In this document: positions 1-9,473 of the stretch, piece after piece
Position numbering within the stretch: position 1 is the first letter of the stretch
Layout: each line of letters opens with the position of its first letter
NCBI GenBank assembly: GCA_900769465.1
Contig: CAAGGT010000110.1
Location: 11,870-75,869 of the forward strand
From: Bacteroidaceae bacterium
Lineage (GTDB): Bacteria; Bacteroidota; Bacteroidia; Bacteroidales; Bacteroidaceae
DNA length: 64,000 bases
Direction of reading: 5' to 3'
Notes under the pieces: generated by a model
Seen by the model: the letters and a program-made list of their open reading frames with translations, nothing else
The model's database searches: none
What the model was told of the DNA's origin: nothing
Program-made: the position numbers and the translations under genes

Positions 1-27
1 TGATGCCACAAACCGCCATAATATTAT

Positions 28-1215
28 ATGAAAGATACATACGTTCCATTACTTGAGAGAATAGGGATTGAGACCTATGGTATAAACGCCATACACTGGA
101 TTGTAACCATCCTGTGCATAACCCTGCTATTCTATATCAGCAGCCTTGTTTGTCAAAGAATCGTAATCCCCATATGCAACAGGATTACACGAAGCACACG
201 GGCCAAATGGGACGAGATAATACTGAATGCCTCAACGCTCAAGAATATATGCAATCTTGTCGTTGGCATAGCACTGACAGCACTGCTCCCCATGCTTGCC
301 GGCAGGGAATCTTTGCTATATGGCATTGCATTGAAAGTCTGTCACATTTACATTATAATTGTTTTTGCAAGACTCTGTTGCAGCGTACTCTCATCACTCT
401 ACAAAATATCCAGCCAGGCCAAGAGAACAAAGAACCACACACTGCAGGGAGTTTTCCAGATGCTGAAGATAATAATAATATGCATTGCTGTGATTCTTGT
501 GGCAAGCATTGTCATTGACAAGGACCCCACCAGGCTGCTGGCCGGTCTGGGAGCTTCGGCAGCTGTACTCATGCTGGTATTCAAGGACAGCATCATGGGC
601 CTGGTGGCAGGAGTCCAGCTCTCGGCAAACGACATGCTGCGCCCGGGTGACTGGATAATAATGGAGAAATATGGCGCCGACGGCATGGTGCAGGACGTTT
701 CACTTACAACAGTCAAGGTACAGAACTGGGACAAGACCATCACTACAATCCCCCCATATGCACTTGTGAGTGAATCATTCCAGAACTGGCGCGGAATGTT
801 CGACAGCGGTGGCCGCCGCATCAAGCGCTCGATATTCATTGACATGAGTTCCATAGCCTTCTGCAATGAGAAACAGATGAAGGAACTGCGCGACAAGGAG
901 TTGCTCGCCACCGACAATGGCAAGGCTGTGAACCTCACTGTCTTCAGGGAGTGGCTTGAGATGTGGCTGAAGAACCATCCCCGGGTAAACAAAGGGATGA
1001 TTACGATGGTGCGTCAGTTACAGCCCACAGCACAGGGTGTTCCACTCGAGTTGTATTTCTTTTTCAATGGCACAGCGTGGGTAGACTATGAACATCTGCA
1101 AGCCGAGATATTTGAATATGTACTGGCCATATTGCCCGAATTCGGTCTAAAGGTGTTCCAAAACCCCACAGGCAACGACATAAAGAGCCTGACGGACAGC
1201 ATGACTGCCAATTGA
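28..1215 (+). CDS. MscS-family mechanosensitive ion channel (YbdG-like)
   Basis: A 395-residue integral inner-membrane protein. Hydrophobic segments lie near residues 21-45, 74-92, 100-122, 145-165 and 170-198. The last is the glycine/alanine-rich MscS pore helix (LLAGLGASAAVLMLVFKD). It is followed by the MscS beta domain around RPGDWI (205-210) and VQDVSLTTVKV. The size and the five-helix layout fit the YbdG/MscM subgroup rather than the 286-residue MscS. The family opens under membrane tension to release solutes during hypo-osmotic shock. Only 27 bases lie upstream, so its promoter is outside the window. A perfect hairpin follows the stop. Confidence 0.85.
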   Translation: MKDTYVPLLERIGIETYGINAIHWIVTILCITLLFYISSLVCQRIVIPICNRITRSTRAKWDEIILNASTLKNICNLVVGIALTALLPMLAGRESLLYGIALKVCHIYIIIVFARLCCSVLSSLYKISSQAKRTKNHTLQGVFQMLKIIIICIAVILVASIVIDKDPTRLLAGLGASAAVLMLVFKDSIMGLVAGVQLSANDMLRPGDWIIMEKYGADGMVQDVSLTTVKVQNWDKTITTIPPYALVSESFQNWRGMFDSGGRRIKRSIFIDMSSIAFCNEKQMKELRDKELLATDNGKAVNLTVFREWLEMWLKNHPRVNKGMITMVRQLQPTAQGVPLELYFFFNGTAWVDYEHLQAEIFEYVLAILPEFGLKVFQNPTGNDIKSLTDSMTAN

Positions 1216-1232
1216 TTGGGAACAGGATATAG

Positions 1233-1265
1233 AAAAAGAAGTAGCCGCTACGGCTACTTCTTTTT
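1233..1265. terminator. Bidirectional intrinsic terminator
   Basis: Perfect 15-bp stem (1233-1247 with 1251-1265) and a 3-base loop. An A-run on the left becomes a T-run on the right, so it can stop transcription from both sides. It sits between the channel gene and the convergent lipoprotein gene and overlaps the end of the latter. Confidence 0.85.
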
Positions 1266-1553
1266 ATGTTTATTGGAATAGAACTCAATCTCCCTGTTCC
1301 TGACGGCCGTTTCAAACTCCTGCCGCGCCTTGACAACCCTGCGGGCCTCATCGGCATCGTCATCACCAATCTTCGCAAGTTCAATATGCAGGGCATACGA
1401 TATCTCGAGCAACTCCTCGGAACCGGTAGCCTGCAACACCTTGCCGGTTGCGGTCTCATAAGCCTCGGCACAGGCCGAAACCTCCCTGCCGGCACAGGCC
1501 GTCAAAAGCATAGCGACAATAATCAAGGACAAAGATATTCCAATCCTGTACAT
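1254..1553 (-). CDS. Small predicted lipoprotein of unknown function
   Basis: About 99 residues. It begins MYRIG, has a hydrophobic signal segment, and has a lipobox LLTAC with the lipidation cysteine near residue 20. The mature part is charged and helical (EARRVVKARQEFETAVRNREIEFYSNKHKKK), so probably a short periplasm-facing or outer-membrane-anchored helix. The frame is open further upstream to 1616. A consensus promoter on the minus strand at 1578-1609 puts the transcript start near 1571, which favours the ATG at 1553. No family recognised. Confidence 0.6.
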   Translation of the reverse strand: MYRIGISLSLIIVAMLLTACAGREVSACAEAYETATGKVLQATGSEELLEISYALHIELAKIGDDDADEARRVVKARQEFETAVRNREIEFYSNKHKKK

Positions 1554-1577
1554 AGTATTCCATAAATTCATATGGTA

Positions 1578-1609
1578 CAAAGATATACATTTTACCCGTT
1601 TCATACAAA
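1578..1609 (-). promoter_or_regulatory. Bacteroidetes-type promoter of the lipoprotein gene
   Basis: Read on the minus strand: TTTG at 1609-1606, a 20-base spacer, then TATCTTTG at 1585-1578. This matches the -33/-7 consensus exactly. The start is expected about 7 bases further on, giving an 18-base leader to the ATG at 1553. Confidence 0.7.
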
Positions 1610-1641
1610 ACAACAAAAATAAAATGCAGCCACCTCTATAT

Positions 1642-1672
1642 TTTGCCGTTTAGATGGTTTTTAATAACTTCG
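1642..1672 (+). promoter_or_regulatory. Probable priA promoter, little or no leader
   Basis: TTTG at 1642-1645, a 19-base spacer, then TAACTTCG at 1665-1672 (one C for T in the -7 consensus). The predicted start falls at about 1678-1680, directly before the ATG at 1681. This excludes the in-frame ATG at 1654, which lies inside the promoter. Confidence 0.45.
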
Positions 1673-1680
1673 CATCTGTT

Positions 1681-3927
1681 ATGGACCGATATGCCGATGT
1701 CATACTGCCATTGCCTTTGCCCGGAACCTTCACATATAGTGTTCCGGAGGAGTTGAAGGGGAGAATACTCCCCGGATGCCGCGTGACGGTACCGTTCGGC
1801 AATAGAAAGAGCTACACAGCCCTGGTGGTGAGCATACACGACAAGGAGCCCCGGGATTATACCGTAAAGCCTTTGACGGAGGTGCTTGACGAGACACCTA
1901 TCGTACTCGACAGCCAAACAAGACTTTGGGAATGGATTTCAAAGTACTACCTGTGTTCTTTAGGCGACATATACAAGGCTGCGATACCCCAAGGACTGAA
2001 GGGCGAGTTCAAGCCACGGACAGAGCAACGTGTGAGGCTGACCAAAGAGTACAGCAACGAGAAATGGATAAACCTGCTGATGCAGTCGCTCACAAGGGCT
2101 CCACGCCAGAAGAGATTGCTGCAGACCTATATGCAACAGGCCGCGCCGTTCAGTGAAACCCCAAAAGAGATTTCAAAGCACAGGCTCATTGAGCTTGCCC
2201 AAGTGCAGCCGCCCATATACAGGCAACTGCAGGAGAAAGGTGTCTTTGAGAGCTATGAAGTGGAGATTGGACGACTTGGACACAACAACGGGGCCTGTCA
2301 GCCCGTGAATATCCTCAATCCGGCACAGCAGAAGGCTTTTGACGGAATCAGGGAGTCGTTTGCACAAAAGAATGTGACATTGCTGCATGGTGTCACCTCG
2401 GCAGGAAAGACCGAGGTCTACATACACCTCATAACCGAAGCCATCAAGCGAGGCGGTCAAGTATTGTATATGCTGCCCGAAATTGCACTTACAAAGCAGA
2501 TTGTCGAAAGGTTGCGGAGGGTGTTCGGCGACCGCATAGGGCTCTATCACTCAAAGTTCACCGATGCCGAGAGGGTTGAGATATGGAAGAAACAGCTCGG
2601 CGACACACCGTATGACATAATTTTGGGCGTTCGTTCATCTGTTTTTCTGCCATTCAGAAACCTGGAACTGGTCATTGTTGACGAAGAACACGAAAACAGC
2701 TACAAGCAACAGGAGCCGGCCCCACGCTACAATGCACGCAATGCAGCCATTGTACTCGCTTCATTTTTCGGGGCAAAGACACTTTTGGGCACAGCCACGC
2801 CATCCATAGAGAGCTATTACAATGCTGTAACAGGTAAATACGCACTCGTGAACCTGACCACCCGGCACCGCGCCGTACAGATGCCACACATCGAGGTCAT
2901 CGATATGCAGGAGTATACGCGCAAGAAATTGACGGTTGACCCGTTCTCCGACCCGCTTGTAGAGGCAATGGGCAAGGCACTCAAGGAAAAGAGACAGATA
3001 ATACTGTTCCAGAACCGTCGCGGATACTCCCCACAGATAGAGTGCCGCACTTGCGGATGGGTTCCACACTGCAAGCACTGCGACGTGAGCCTGACACTGC
3101 ACAAGAACGCAAACAAGCTTGTATGCCACTACTGCGGATACACCATTCCTGCACCCGTACATTGCCCAAACTGCGAAGGGCGCAGTTTTGCGACATTGGG
3201 CTATGGAACAGAGAAGATTGAGGACGACCTGCAGAACCTGTTCCCCGAAGCACGTATAAAGCGCATGGACCTTGACACCACGCGCACACGCACAGCATAC
3301 GAAAAGATAATCAGCGATTTCCAGGAGGGAAAGACGGACATACTCATTGGAACGCAAATGGTTTCGAAAGGATTGGACTTTGACAATGTGGACGTTGTAG
3401 GTATCGTCAACGCCGACACTCTGCTCAATTACCCCGATTTCAGAGCCACGGAACGTGCGTTCCAGCTAATGTCACAGGTGGCAGGACGCGCTGGCCGCAA
3501 GAACGGGCAGGGCAACGTGTTCCTGCAGACAAAAATGAGCGACGCTCCTGTGATTCCACAGATTGTGAACAATGACTACACAGCCTTCTATGACCAGCAG
3601 CTACAGGAGCGTATGCTGTTCCATTATCCGCCTTTTTATCGGCTCATTTACATATATATGAAGCACCGCGACGTACGGGTGATAGAGGAGTTCTCGGAAC
3701 TGATAGGCCGACGGATGCGCGAGATATTCGACAACCGCATTCTGGGTCCCGACCTGCCACCAGTTGCAAAGGTCAAGCAGCTCTACATACGCAAGATTGT
3801 GCTGAAGGTGGAAAACTCCCTCTCGCAATACAAGGTGAACGAAGTGCTGAAGAACATACAGCAGGCCTACTGCGAACAGCCTCGCTACCGTTCAATCACA
3901 ATGTACTACGACATAGACCCGCTGTAA
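1681..3927 (+). CDS. priA: Primosomal protein N' (replication restart helicase PriA)
   Basis: 748 residues from the ATG at 1681 (YADVILPLPLPGTFTYSVP is the usual PriA start). It has an N-terminal 3'-end DNA-binding domain and a superfamily 2 helicase core. The Walker A motif GVTSAGKTEVY starts near residue 237, Walker B DEEH near 334, and motif GTATPS follows. A zinc-binding insert holds eight cysteines between about 455 and 498 (CRTCGW, CKHC, CHYCGY, CPNC). After that come the helicase motifs QMVSKGLDFDNV and QVAGRAGR. PriA reloads the replisome at stalled or recombined forks. All key motifs are intact. Confidence 0.97.
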   Translation: MDRYADVILPLPLPGTFTYSVPEELKGRILPGCRVTVPFGNRKSYTALVVSIHDKEPRDYTVKPLTEVLDETPIVLDSQTRLWEWISKYYLCSLGDIYKAAIPQGLKGEFKPRTEQRVRLTKEYSNEKWINLLMQSLTRAPRQKRLLQTYMQQAAPFSETPKEISKHRLIELAQVQPPIYRQLQEKGVFESYEVEIGRLGHNNGACQPVNILNPAQQKAFDGIRESFAQKNVTLLHGVTSAGKTEVYIHLITEAIKRGGQVLYMLPEIALTKQIVERLRRVFGDRIGLYHSKFTDAERVEIWKKQLGDTPYDIILGVRSSVFLPFRNLELVIVDEEHENSYKQQEPAPRYNARNAAIVLASFFGAKTLLGTATPSIESYYNAVTGKYALVNLTTRHRAVQMPHIEVIDMQEYTRKKLTVDPFSDPLVEAMGKALKEKRQIILFQNRRGYSPQIECRTCGWVPHCKHCDVSLTLHKNANKLVCHYCGYTIPAPVHCPNCEGRSFATLGYGTEKIEDDLQNLFPEARIKRMDLDTTRTRTAYEKIISDFQEGKTDILIGTQMVSKGLDFDNVDVVGIVNADTLLNYPDFRATERAFQLMSQVAGRAGRKNGQGNVFLQTKMSDAPVIPQIVNNDYTAFYDQQLQERMLFHYPPFYRLIYIYMKHRDVRVIEEFSELIGRRMREIFDNRILGPDLPPVAKVKQLYIRKIVLKVENSLSQYKVNEVLKNIQQAYCEQPRYRSITMYYDIDPL

Positions 3928-3950
3928 TCCTTTTTACAGCGGTCTTTTTT
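3917..3950 (+). terminator. Intrinsic terminator of priA
   Basis: Stem 3919-3927 with 3934-3942 (9 perfect pairs, the left arm ending in the priA stop codon), a 6-base loop, then a run of T. It directly precedes the promoter region of the DUF2723 gene. Confidence 0.8.
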
Positions 3951-3991
3951 TATAAATAAACTTAACGCCGGGGCAAATTGTCGGCTAATAT

Positions 3992-4022
3992 TTTGCCCTC
4001 TGCCATTTATTAGGTATTTTTG
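3992..4022 (+). promoter_or_regulatory. Promoter of the DUF2723 gene
   Basis: TTTG at 3992-3995, a 19-base spacer, and TATTTTTG at 4015-4022 match the Bacteroidetes consensus. The predicted start near 4029 leaves a leader of about 57 bases. Confidence 0.7.
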
Positions 4023-4085
4023 CACAATTTCGGGACATATAATGTCCTGTCCAGAAACAGACAATAAGAAAAATTCAAAAATATA

Positions 4086-7000
4086 ATGAAACAGTTCAAA
4101 ATTTGGAACAATGCTCTGGGATGGCTGGCATTCCTTGTTGCAGCATTGACATATTGCTTGACAGTTGAACCGACTGCAAGTTTCTGGGATTGCCCCGAGT
4201 TTATCCTTTCGGGTTACAAGCTTGAGATAGGCCACCCGCCTGGCGCACCGTTCTTCATGCTCACAGCGAATTTCTTTTCAATGTTTGCCTCACCCGACAA
4301 GGTGGCATATATGGTCAACATAATGTCGGCACTGCTCAGCGCCGGTGGTATATTGTTCCTGTTCTGGAGCATCACTCACCTTACGCGAAAGCTGCTTGTA
4401 GGCAACGCAAAGGAAATCACAAAGAGCCAGATGGTGACCATCTTCGGTGCCGGACTGGTTGGAGCATTGGCATATACCTGGAGCGACACATATTGGTTCA
4501 GCGCAGTCGAGGGCGAGGTATACGGATACTCCTCACTCTTCACCGCTGTAGTTTTTTGGCTCATACTCAAGTGGGAGGACAATGCCGATGCCACACACAG
4601 TGACAGGTGGCTTGTGCTTATAGCATACCTTGTAGGCCTGTCAATAGGCGTACACTTGCTGAATCTGCTTTGTCTGCCGGCAATTGTCCTGGTGGTCTAC
4701 TACAAGAAATTCCCGAACGCCAGCTTCAAAGGCTCACTTTTGGCTCTGGCGGTATCGGCAGCCATTGTAATGGTGGTACTCTACGGCATTGTGCCGGGCG
4801 TTGTAAAGGTGGGCGGTTGGTTCGAGTTGCTCTTTGTAAACCTGCTCGGTTGCTCTTTCAACACAGGATTGTACATATACATACTGCTGCTCTTTACCAC
4901 ACTCATCGCAGGAATATACTGCACCGAAAAGGGCAAGAGCCAGAAGCTGACAGCAGCTATCTTTACATTGGCCATTGCGCTGTTGGGCATTCCATTCTAC
5001 GGCAATAGCGTTGTTGGAAGCATCGCACTTGGCGCCGTGGTATTGGTTGCCATATATATCATAAGCACCAAAAACAGGGTTTCATACAAAGGAGCTGAAA
5101 TAGAAAAGAAATATCTGATAAGCCGCAGAGCATTCAACACATCATTCCTTTGTCTGTTGCTCATTATGATAGGCTATGCATCATACGCCCTCATTGTAAT
5201 ACGCTCATCGGCCAACACACCAATGGACCAGAACTCTCCCGAGAATGTATTCTCTTTGGGTTCATATCTGAACCGCGAACAGTATGGCTCACGCCCGCTA
5301 TTCTACGGAGAATGCTTTGATGCCGAGGTAGACAGGGACAGCAACGGCGAAGCCTTGTCGGTAAAGACAAGTCCTGTATACATGCGTGTCGAGAAGAAGA
5401 ATGCAGACGACCCCGACGAATATGAAATCATAGACTACAACAAGGAATACCTGTTCGTGCAGAATATGTTGTTCCCACGTATGTACAGCAGCGACCACGC
5501 CGGAGAGTACGAGAGATGGATCGGCAAGAACATAAAGAATACCAGACGGGCGAAGTTCCCCGACATAAGGAAACAGCAGCGCAAACCGCTTGAGGTGAAA
5601 GTCCCCACACAGATTGACAACATACGTTTCTTTGTAAACTATCAGGTCAACCACATGTACTGGCGATACTTCCTCTGGAACTTTGCGGGCCGCCAGAATG
5701 ATATCCAGAACAATTATGGCGAGAAGGAGTATGGCAACTGGATAACAGGTATTCCCGTCATTGACAACATACGTCTGGGCAGACAGGATATGCTTCCGCA
5801 GACCATAAAGGAGAACAAGGGACACAATGTATTCTTTGCCTTGCCGCTCATTCTGGGCATCATCGGCATTGCATGGCAACTGGTGAACGGCAAAAAGGGC
5901 AAGCAGCAGTTCTGGGTGGTGTTCATGCTCTTCTTCATGACAGGCCTTGCCATTGTGCTTTATCTCAACCAGACACCGCTACAGCCACGCGAACGCGACT
6001 ATGCCTACGCGGGCTCATTCTACGCCTTTGCAATTTGGATAGGTATGGGCGTGGCAGGCATCGTCCACTACATAGAGAGCCTGCTCAAGAAGTACAACAG
6101 GAAATGCAATCCACTGCTTGTAAGCAGCGTTGCCGCCATAGCCTGTCTGGGTGTCCCGCTACAGATGGTTTCACAGACCTGGGACGACCACGACCGCAGC
6201 GGTCGTTATGCCTGCCCCGACTTTGGCGAGAACTACCTGAACACTCTCCCCGACGAGGGCAACCCCATAATCTTCACTTGTGGTGACAACGACACATTCC
6301 CTCTGTGGTACAGCCAGGAGGTTGAGGGCGAACGTACCGATGCCCGTGTCTGCAACCTGTCATACCTGCAGACCGACTGGTACACCGACCAGATGAAACG
6401 CCCAGCATACGACTCACCAAGCCTGCCTATCACCTGGGACAGAATCAACTATGCCGGAAACACAAACATATACGTGTATGTATTCCCGATGGAGGAATTC
6501 ATCATGCAGTACCGCAAGGCTTTCCCCGAAAAATTCGACAAGGCATTCGGCAAGAACCCGTTCGAGCTGAACAAGATTACCAAGCACTGGATTTTGGAGG
6601 CCAACGCCACAAAGAAATCCGAAGCACGCAAGATTGTCGACGAAATCATCAAGTTGTATGAGGCAGCCGTGAACGAGGGACGCTCAAGAAGGGATTACAT
6701 TGAAATACCAAAGAGCATCATTCCTTGTGAAAAGCTTTACATCCCTATTGATTCAGCAGCCGTAATACGTTCAGGAATGATTATTCCGCAGGAGTACGAG
6801 GAGAATATGCCTGAATATATGACCATCGACATCAGCGACAAGAGCGCCATCTACCGCCACGAACTCATCCTGTTCGATATGATTGCCAATGCAAACTGGG
6901 AAAGGCCTCTGTATATGTCAATGACCGTAGGCGACAAGAACTACCCAGCCGTACTGAAGAAATTCTTTGTCCACGAAGGTCTGGCATACCGCATAACCCC

Positions 7001-7814
7001 ATTCGACTGGAGCAGGCTGGGCTATGAGACAGACGGCGGCGACCACCCCGTTGACATTGACCGTTTCTGCAACAACGTCATCAACCGCTTCAAGTGGGGA
7101 GGCATAAAGGAGAACAAGGACTACTATGCCGATGAGTCCATCAGACGAATGATTGGCACGCACCGTAACCTGGTTGCACAGCTGGCTACAGAAATGATAA
7201 ACAGCGATATTGAAGACGAGAGGATTGTCGCGGTTCTGGAGACACTGTACAAGGAGCTCCCAAGCGAGACAGTGCCTTACGACGCCTTGAGGGACAATAT
7301 CGTTGCCATAGCCGACGTATACAACATCGTATACAACGTACAGCTCGACTACAAGAACGAGATTGGAAAGACCGGCAGCGAGGAGCACATCAGAAAAGCC
7401 GTTCTACAGGAGATGTTCATGGGTGACGACACATTGGCGATGCTCAAACAAAGACGTGACGAGATAGCAAACAGCATTATAAAGAACGAGACCGAACACG
7501 TAAAATGGTACAACACTCTCAAGCCCTATGAGATAAACGACGTTATGCTATACCACCGCGTATCACTCATTGGACACTCCTGGGGACTGCTGGAGAACGG
7601 CGAAAGCTGTGATATGGCAAGGGAAGAGATTGTGGATGCATTGTGTACAAGTTTCAACATGCAGGTTGCCATGCTTGGCAAGATACGTAACAAGCAGGAT
7701 GCCGAGCTGAAGAAGATGGTTATCGGAAGCATCTACCAGACTCTTGACGGAATGAACATGACAGGTACGGAGATGCGCAAGATAGAGAAGGCACTGAGGG
7801 TGTTGATGAAATAA
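4086..7814 (+). CDS. DUF2723 family membrane protein (GT117-type, O-mannosyltransferase-like)
   Basis: 1242 residues. The N-terminal half is polytopic and opens with the family signature WDCPEF at 34-39 and GHPPGAPF near 49-56, where the acidic/histidine residues are expected in the active site. This resembles protein O-mannosyltransferase-like GT-C enzymes. Further hydrophobic clusters occur to about residue 690. A large soluble part follows, with tyrosine- and acid-rich segments and a helical C-terminus. The family is nearly universal in Bacteroidetes; the sugar donor and acceptor are not established. It is followed 13 bases later by a polysaccharide deacetylase gene, suggesting co-transcription and a shared role in surface glycans. 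Confidence 0.85.
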   Translation: MKQFKIWNNALGWLAFLVAALTYCLTVEPTASFWDCPEFILSGYKLEIGHPPGAPFFMLTANFFSMFASPDKVAYMVNIMSALLSAGGILFLFWSITHLTRKLLVGNAKEITKSQMVTIFGAGLVGALAYTWSDTYWFSAVEGEVYGYSSLFTAVVFWLILKWEDNADATHSDRWLVLIAYLVGLSIGVHLLNLLCLPAIVLVVYYKKFPNASFKGSLLALAVSAAIVMVVLYGIVPGVVKVGGWFELLFVNLLGCSFNTGLYIYILLLFTTLIAGIYCTEKGKSQKLTAAIFTLAIALLGIPFYGNSVVGSIALGAVVLVAIYIISTKNRVSYKGAEIEKKYLISRRAFNTSFLCLLLIMIGYASYALIVIRSSANTPMDQNSPENVFSLGSYLNREQYGSRPLFYGECFDAEVDRDSNGEALSVKTSPVYMRVEKKNADDPDEYEIIDYNKEYLFVQNMLFPRMYSSDHAGEYERWIGKNIKNTRRAKFPDIRKQQRKPLEVKVPTQIDNIRFFVNYQVNHMYWRYFLWNFAGRQNDIQNNYGEKEYGNWITGIPVIDNIRLGRQDMLPQTIKENKGHNVFFALPLILGIIGIAWQLVNGKKGKQQFWVVFMLFFMTGLAIVLYLNQTPLQPRERDYAYAGSFYAFAIWIGMGVAGIVHYIESLLKKYNRKCNPLLVSSVAAIACLGVPLQMVSQTWDDHDRSGRYACPDFGENYLNTLPDEGNPIIFTCGDNDTFPLWYSQEVEGERTDARVCNLSYLQTDWYTDQMKRPAYDSPSLPITWDRINYAGNTNIYVYVFPMEEFIMQYRKAFPEKFDKAFGKNPFELNKITKHWILEANATKKSEARKIVDEIIKLYEAAVNEGRSRRDYIEIPKSIIPCEKLYIPIDSAAVIRSGMIIPQEYEENMPEYMTIDISDKSAIYRHELILFDMIANANWERPLYMSMTVGDKNYPAVLKKFFVHEGLAYRITPFDWSRLGYETDGGDHPVDIDRFCNNVINRFKWGGIKENKDYYADESIRRMIGTHRNLVAQLATEMINSDIEDERIVAVLETLYKELPSETVPYDALRDNIVAIADVYNIVYNVQLDYKNEIGKTGSEEHIRKAVLQEMFMGDDTLAMLKQRRDEIANSIIKNETEHVKWYNTLKPYEINDVMLYHRVSLIGHSWGLLENGESCDMAREEIVDALCTSFNMQVAMLGKIRNKQDAELKKMVIGSIYQTLDGMNMTGTEMRKIEKALRVLMK

Positions 7815-7827
7815 AGCAAAGAAGGAG

Positions 7828-8439
7828 ATGTTCATAGAGCAAGTACCCGATTTTGTACGGAACCTCTACCCGAAGGCATTATGGAGGATGAACCCCGATG
7901 AAAAGGCGGTATATCTCACCTTTGATGACGGGCCCATACCTGTCATCACCCCTTGGGTTGTGGAATTGCTCGGGCAATACGATATAAAGGCAACGTTCTT
8001 TATGGTTGGTGACAATGTGCGCAAGTATCCACAGGAGTACATGCAAGTCATTGAGAACGGACACAGGGTGGGAAACCACACGTTCAACCACCTGAAAGGG
8101 CTGTTCACAAGCACTGCGGAATATGTAGAGAATGTGGAAAAGGCCGACGGGCTGATACACAGCAACCTGTTCCGCCCGCCTCACGGTATGTTGCGCCGCA
8201 AGCAATACAACGAATTGAGTAGACACTATCAGTTTGTAATGTGGGACCTTGTAACGCGCGACTACAGCAAACGCATGAACGGCGAGGATGTACTTGCCAA
8301 TGTAAAGAGGCTTGTACGCAACGGTTCAATAATAACGTTCCACGACTCCATACGTTCGGAGAACAACCTGAAATATGCCCTTCCACGCTCTATAGAGTGG
8401 CTGTTGGAACAAGGATACGAATTCAAAGTCTTTGAATAA
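7828..8439 (+). CDS. Polysaccharide deacetylase (NodB homology domain)
   Basis: 203 residues, almost only the NodB domain. Motif 1 TFDDG is at 31-35 (catalytic base and metal Asp). Motif 2 NHTFNH at 83-88 supplies the two metal histidines. Motif 3 FRPPHG is at 115-120, then WDLVTRDY near 139, and FHDS at 171-174. The family is metal-dependent and removes N- or O-acetyl groups from peptidoglycan or other glycans. No signal peptide is visible, so the protein is cytoplasmic or exported another way. The stop overlaps the queG start by one base (TAATG). Confidence 0.9.
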   Translation: MFIEQVPDFVRNLYPKALWRMNPDEKAVYLTFDDGPIPVITPWVVELLGQYDIKATFFMVGDNVRKYPQEYMQVIENGHRVGNHTFNHLKGLFTSTAEYVENVEKADGLIHSNLFRPPHGMLRRKQYNELSRHYQFVMWDLVTRDYSKRMNGEDVLANVKRLVRNGSIITFHDSIRSENNLKYALPRSIEWLLEQGYEFKVFE

Positions 8440-9362
8440 TGACACTGGAAGAACTGACTGCACACATCAAAGCCGAAGCCCTGCGCCTCGGTTTTGATGT
8501 GTGCGGCATTGTAAAAGCCGATGCCGTTTCTAGCGAAACCGCCAAGATGTATAACGGTTGGATAAAAGAGGGCAGGCACGCCACGATGCACTACCTTGAG
8601 CGCAACAGCGAGAAGAGGTTCAACCCCACCCTGTTGGTAGAGGGATGCAAGAGCATTATATGCGTAGCCATGAACTACACGCCCAAGCAACCGATAGACG
8701 GTATTGCCGACTACGCACAAGGCAAGGACTACCACAAGATTGTAAAGGACAGGCTCTACCTGCTGCTACAGGGCATAAACAATATACACAAGGTACAGGG
8801 ACGCGCTTTTTGCGACTCGGCCCCGGTGCTTGAGCGCTATTGGGCCACCGCGGCCGGAATTGGGTACATCGGGCGCAACAGACAACTCATAATCCCCGGT
8901 AAAGGTTCAAGATTCTTTCTTGGCGAACTGCTTGTTGATGCAGAGTTGTGCTACGACACTCCGCTGCAACGCGACCTTTGCGGGAATTGCCGCAAATGCA
9001 TTGAGAATTGCCCCGGCAAGGCGTTGAGCGACACGGGACTCGATGCAAACAGATGCCTGTCATACCTAACAATAGAACACCGGGAAGAATTGCCCGAAAA
9101 CATCGGTGAAACGATGGGAAATTGTTTCTATGGATGCGACCGCTGCCAGGCTGTATGCCCACACAACCGCTTTGCCACGCCAAACAGCATCCCGGAACTG
9201 CAGCCAAATGAGGCGCTGCTACAGATGAAAGAGGAGCAATGGCACACATTGACAAAGGAGACATACGACAAACTGTTTGAGGGGAGCGCAGTGGAACGCT
9301 GCGGATATGAACAGTTGGTGCGCAACATAACAGCGTTGAAGAAACACAATATGACACGGTAA
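8439..9362 (+). CDS. queG: Epoxyqueuosine reductase
   Basis: 307 residues. An N-terminal cobalamin-binding reductase domain contains the CDSAPVLER motif with the catalytic Asp near 126. A double 4Fe-4S ferredoxin domain follows, with cysteines at 181, 184, 187, 191 and 229, 233, 236, 240 (CGNCRKCIENCPGKA and CDRCQAVCPHN). QueG performs the last step of queuosine synthesis in tRNA wobble positions, reducing epoxyqueuosine. The reaction needs cobalamin. The length is typical of the short form without the C-terminal HEAT extension. It is translationally linked to the deacetylase gene. Confidence 0.95.
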   Translation: MTLEELTAHIKAEALRLGFDVCGIVKADAVSSETAKMYNGWIKEGRHATMHYLERNSEKRFNPTLLVEGCKSIICVAMNYTPKQPIDGIADYAQGKDYHKIVKDRLYLLLQGINNIHKVQGRAFCDSAPVLERYWATAAGIGYIGRNRQLIIPGKGSRFFLGELLVDAELCYDTPLQRDLCGNCRKCIENCPGKALSDTGLDANRCLSYLTIEHREELPENIGETMGNCFYGCDRCQAVCPHNRFATPNSIPELQPNEALLQMKEEQWHTLTKETYDKLFEGSAVERCGYEQLVRNITALKKHNMTR

Positions 9363-9473
9363 CCGCGAAATATATATCCAAAAAAGCCTTGTTATTTTAT
9401 TTTTTTGTATTTTTGGAACACAAAGGAGAAAAAAGGACTCAAGCCCGTTTCGCCCAAAAGAAACAATGGTAAT

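Noticed and set aside
399..992. A 197-codon minus-strand open frame
   Set aside because: It is antisense to the MscS-like gene and lacks coding features of its own.
9405..9473. An extended N-terminus of NadB
   Set aside because: The extra residues are not conserved NadB sequence and overlap the AT-rich promoter region.
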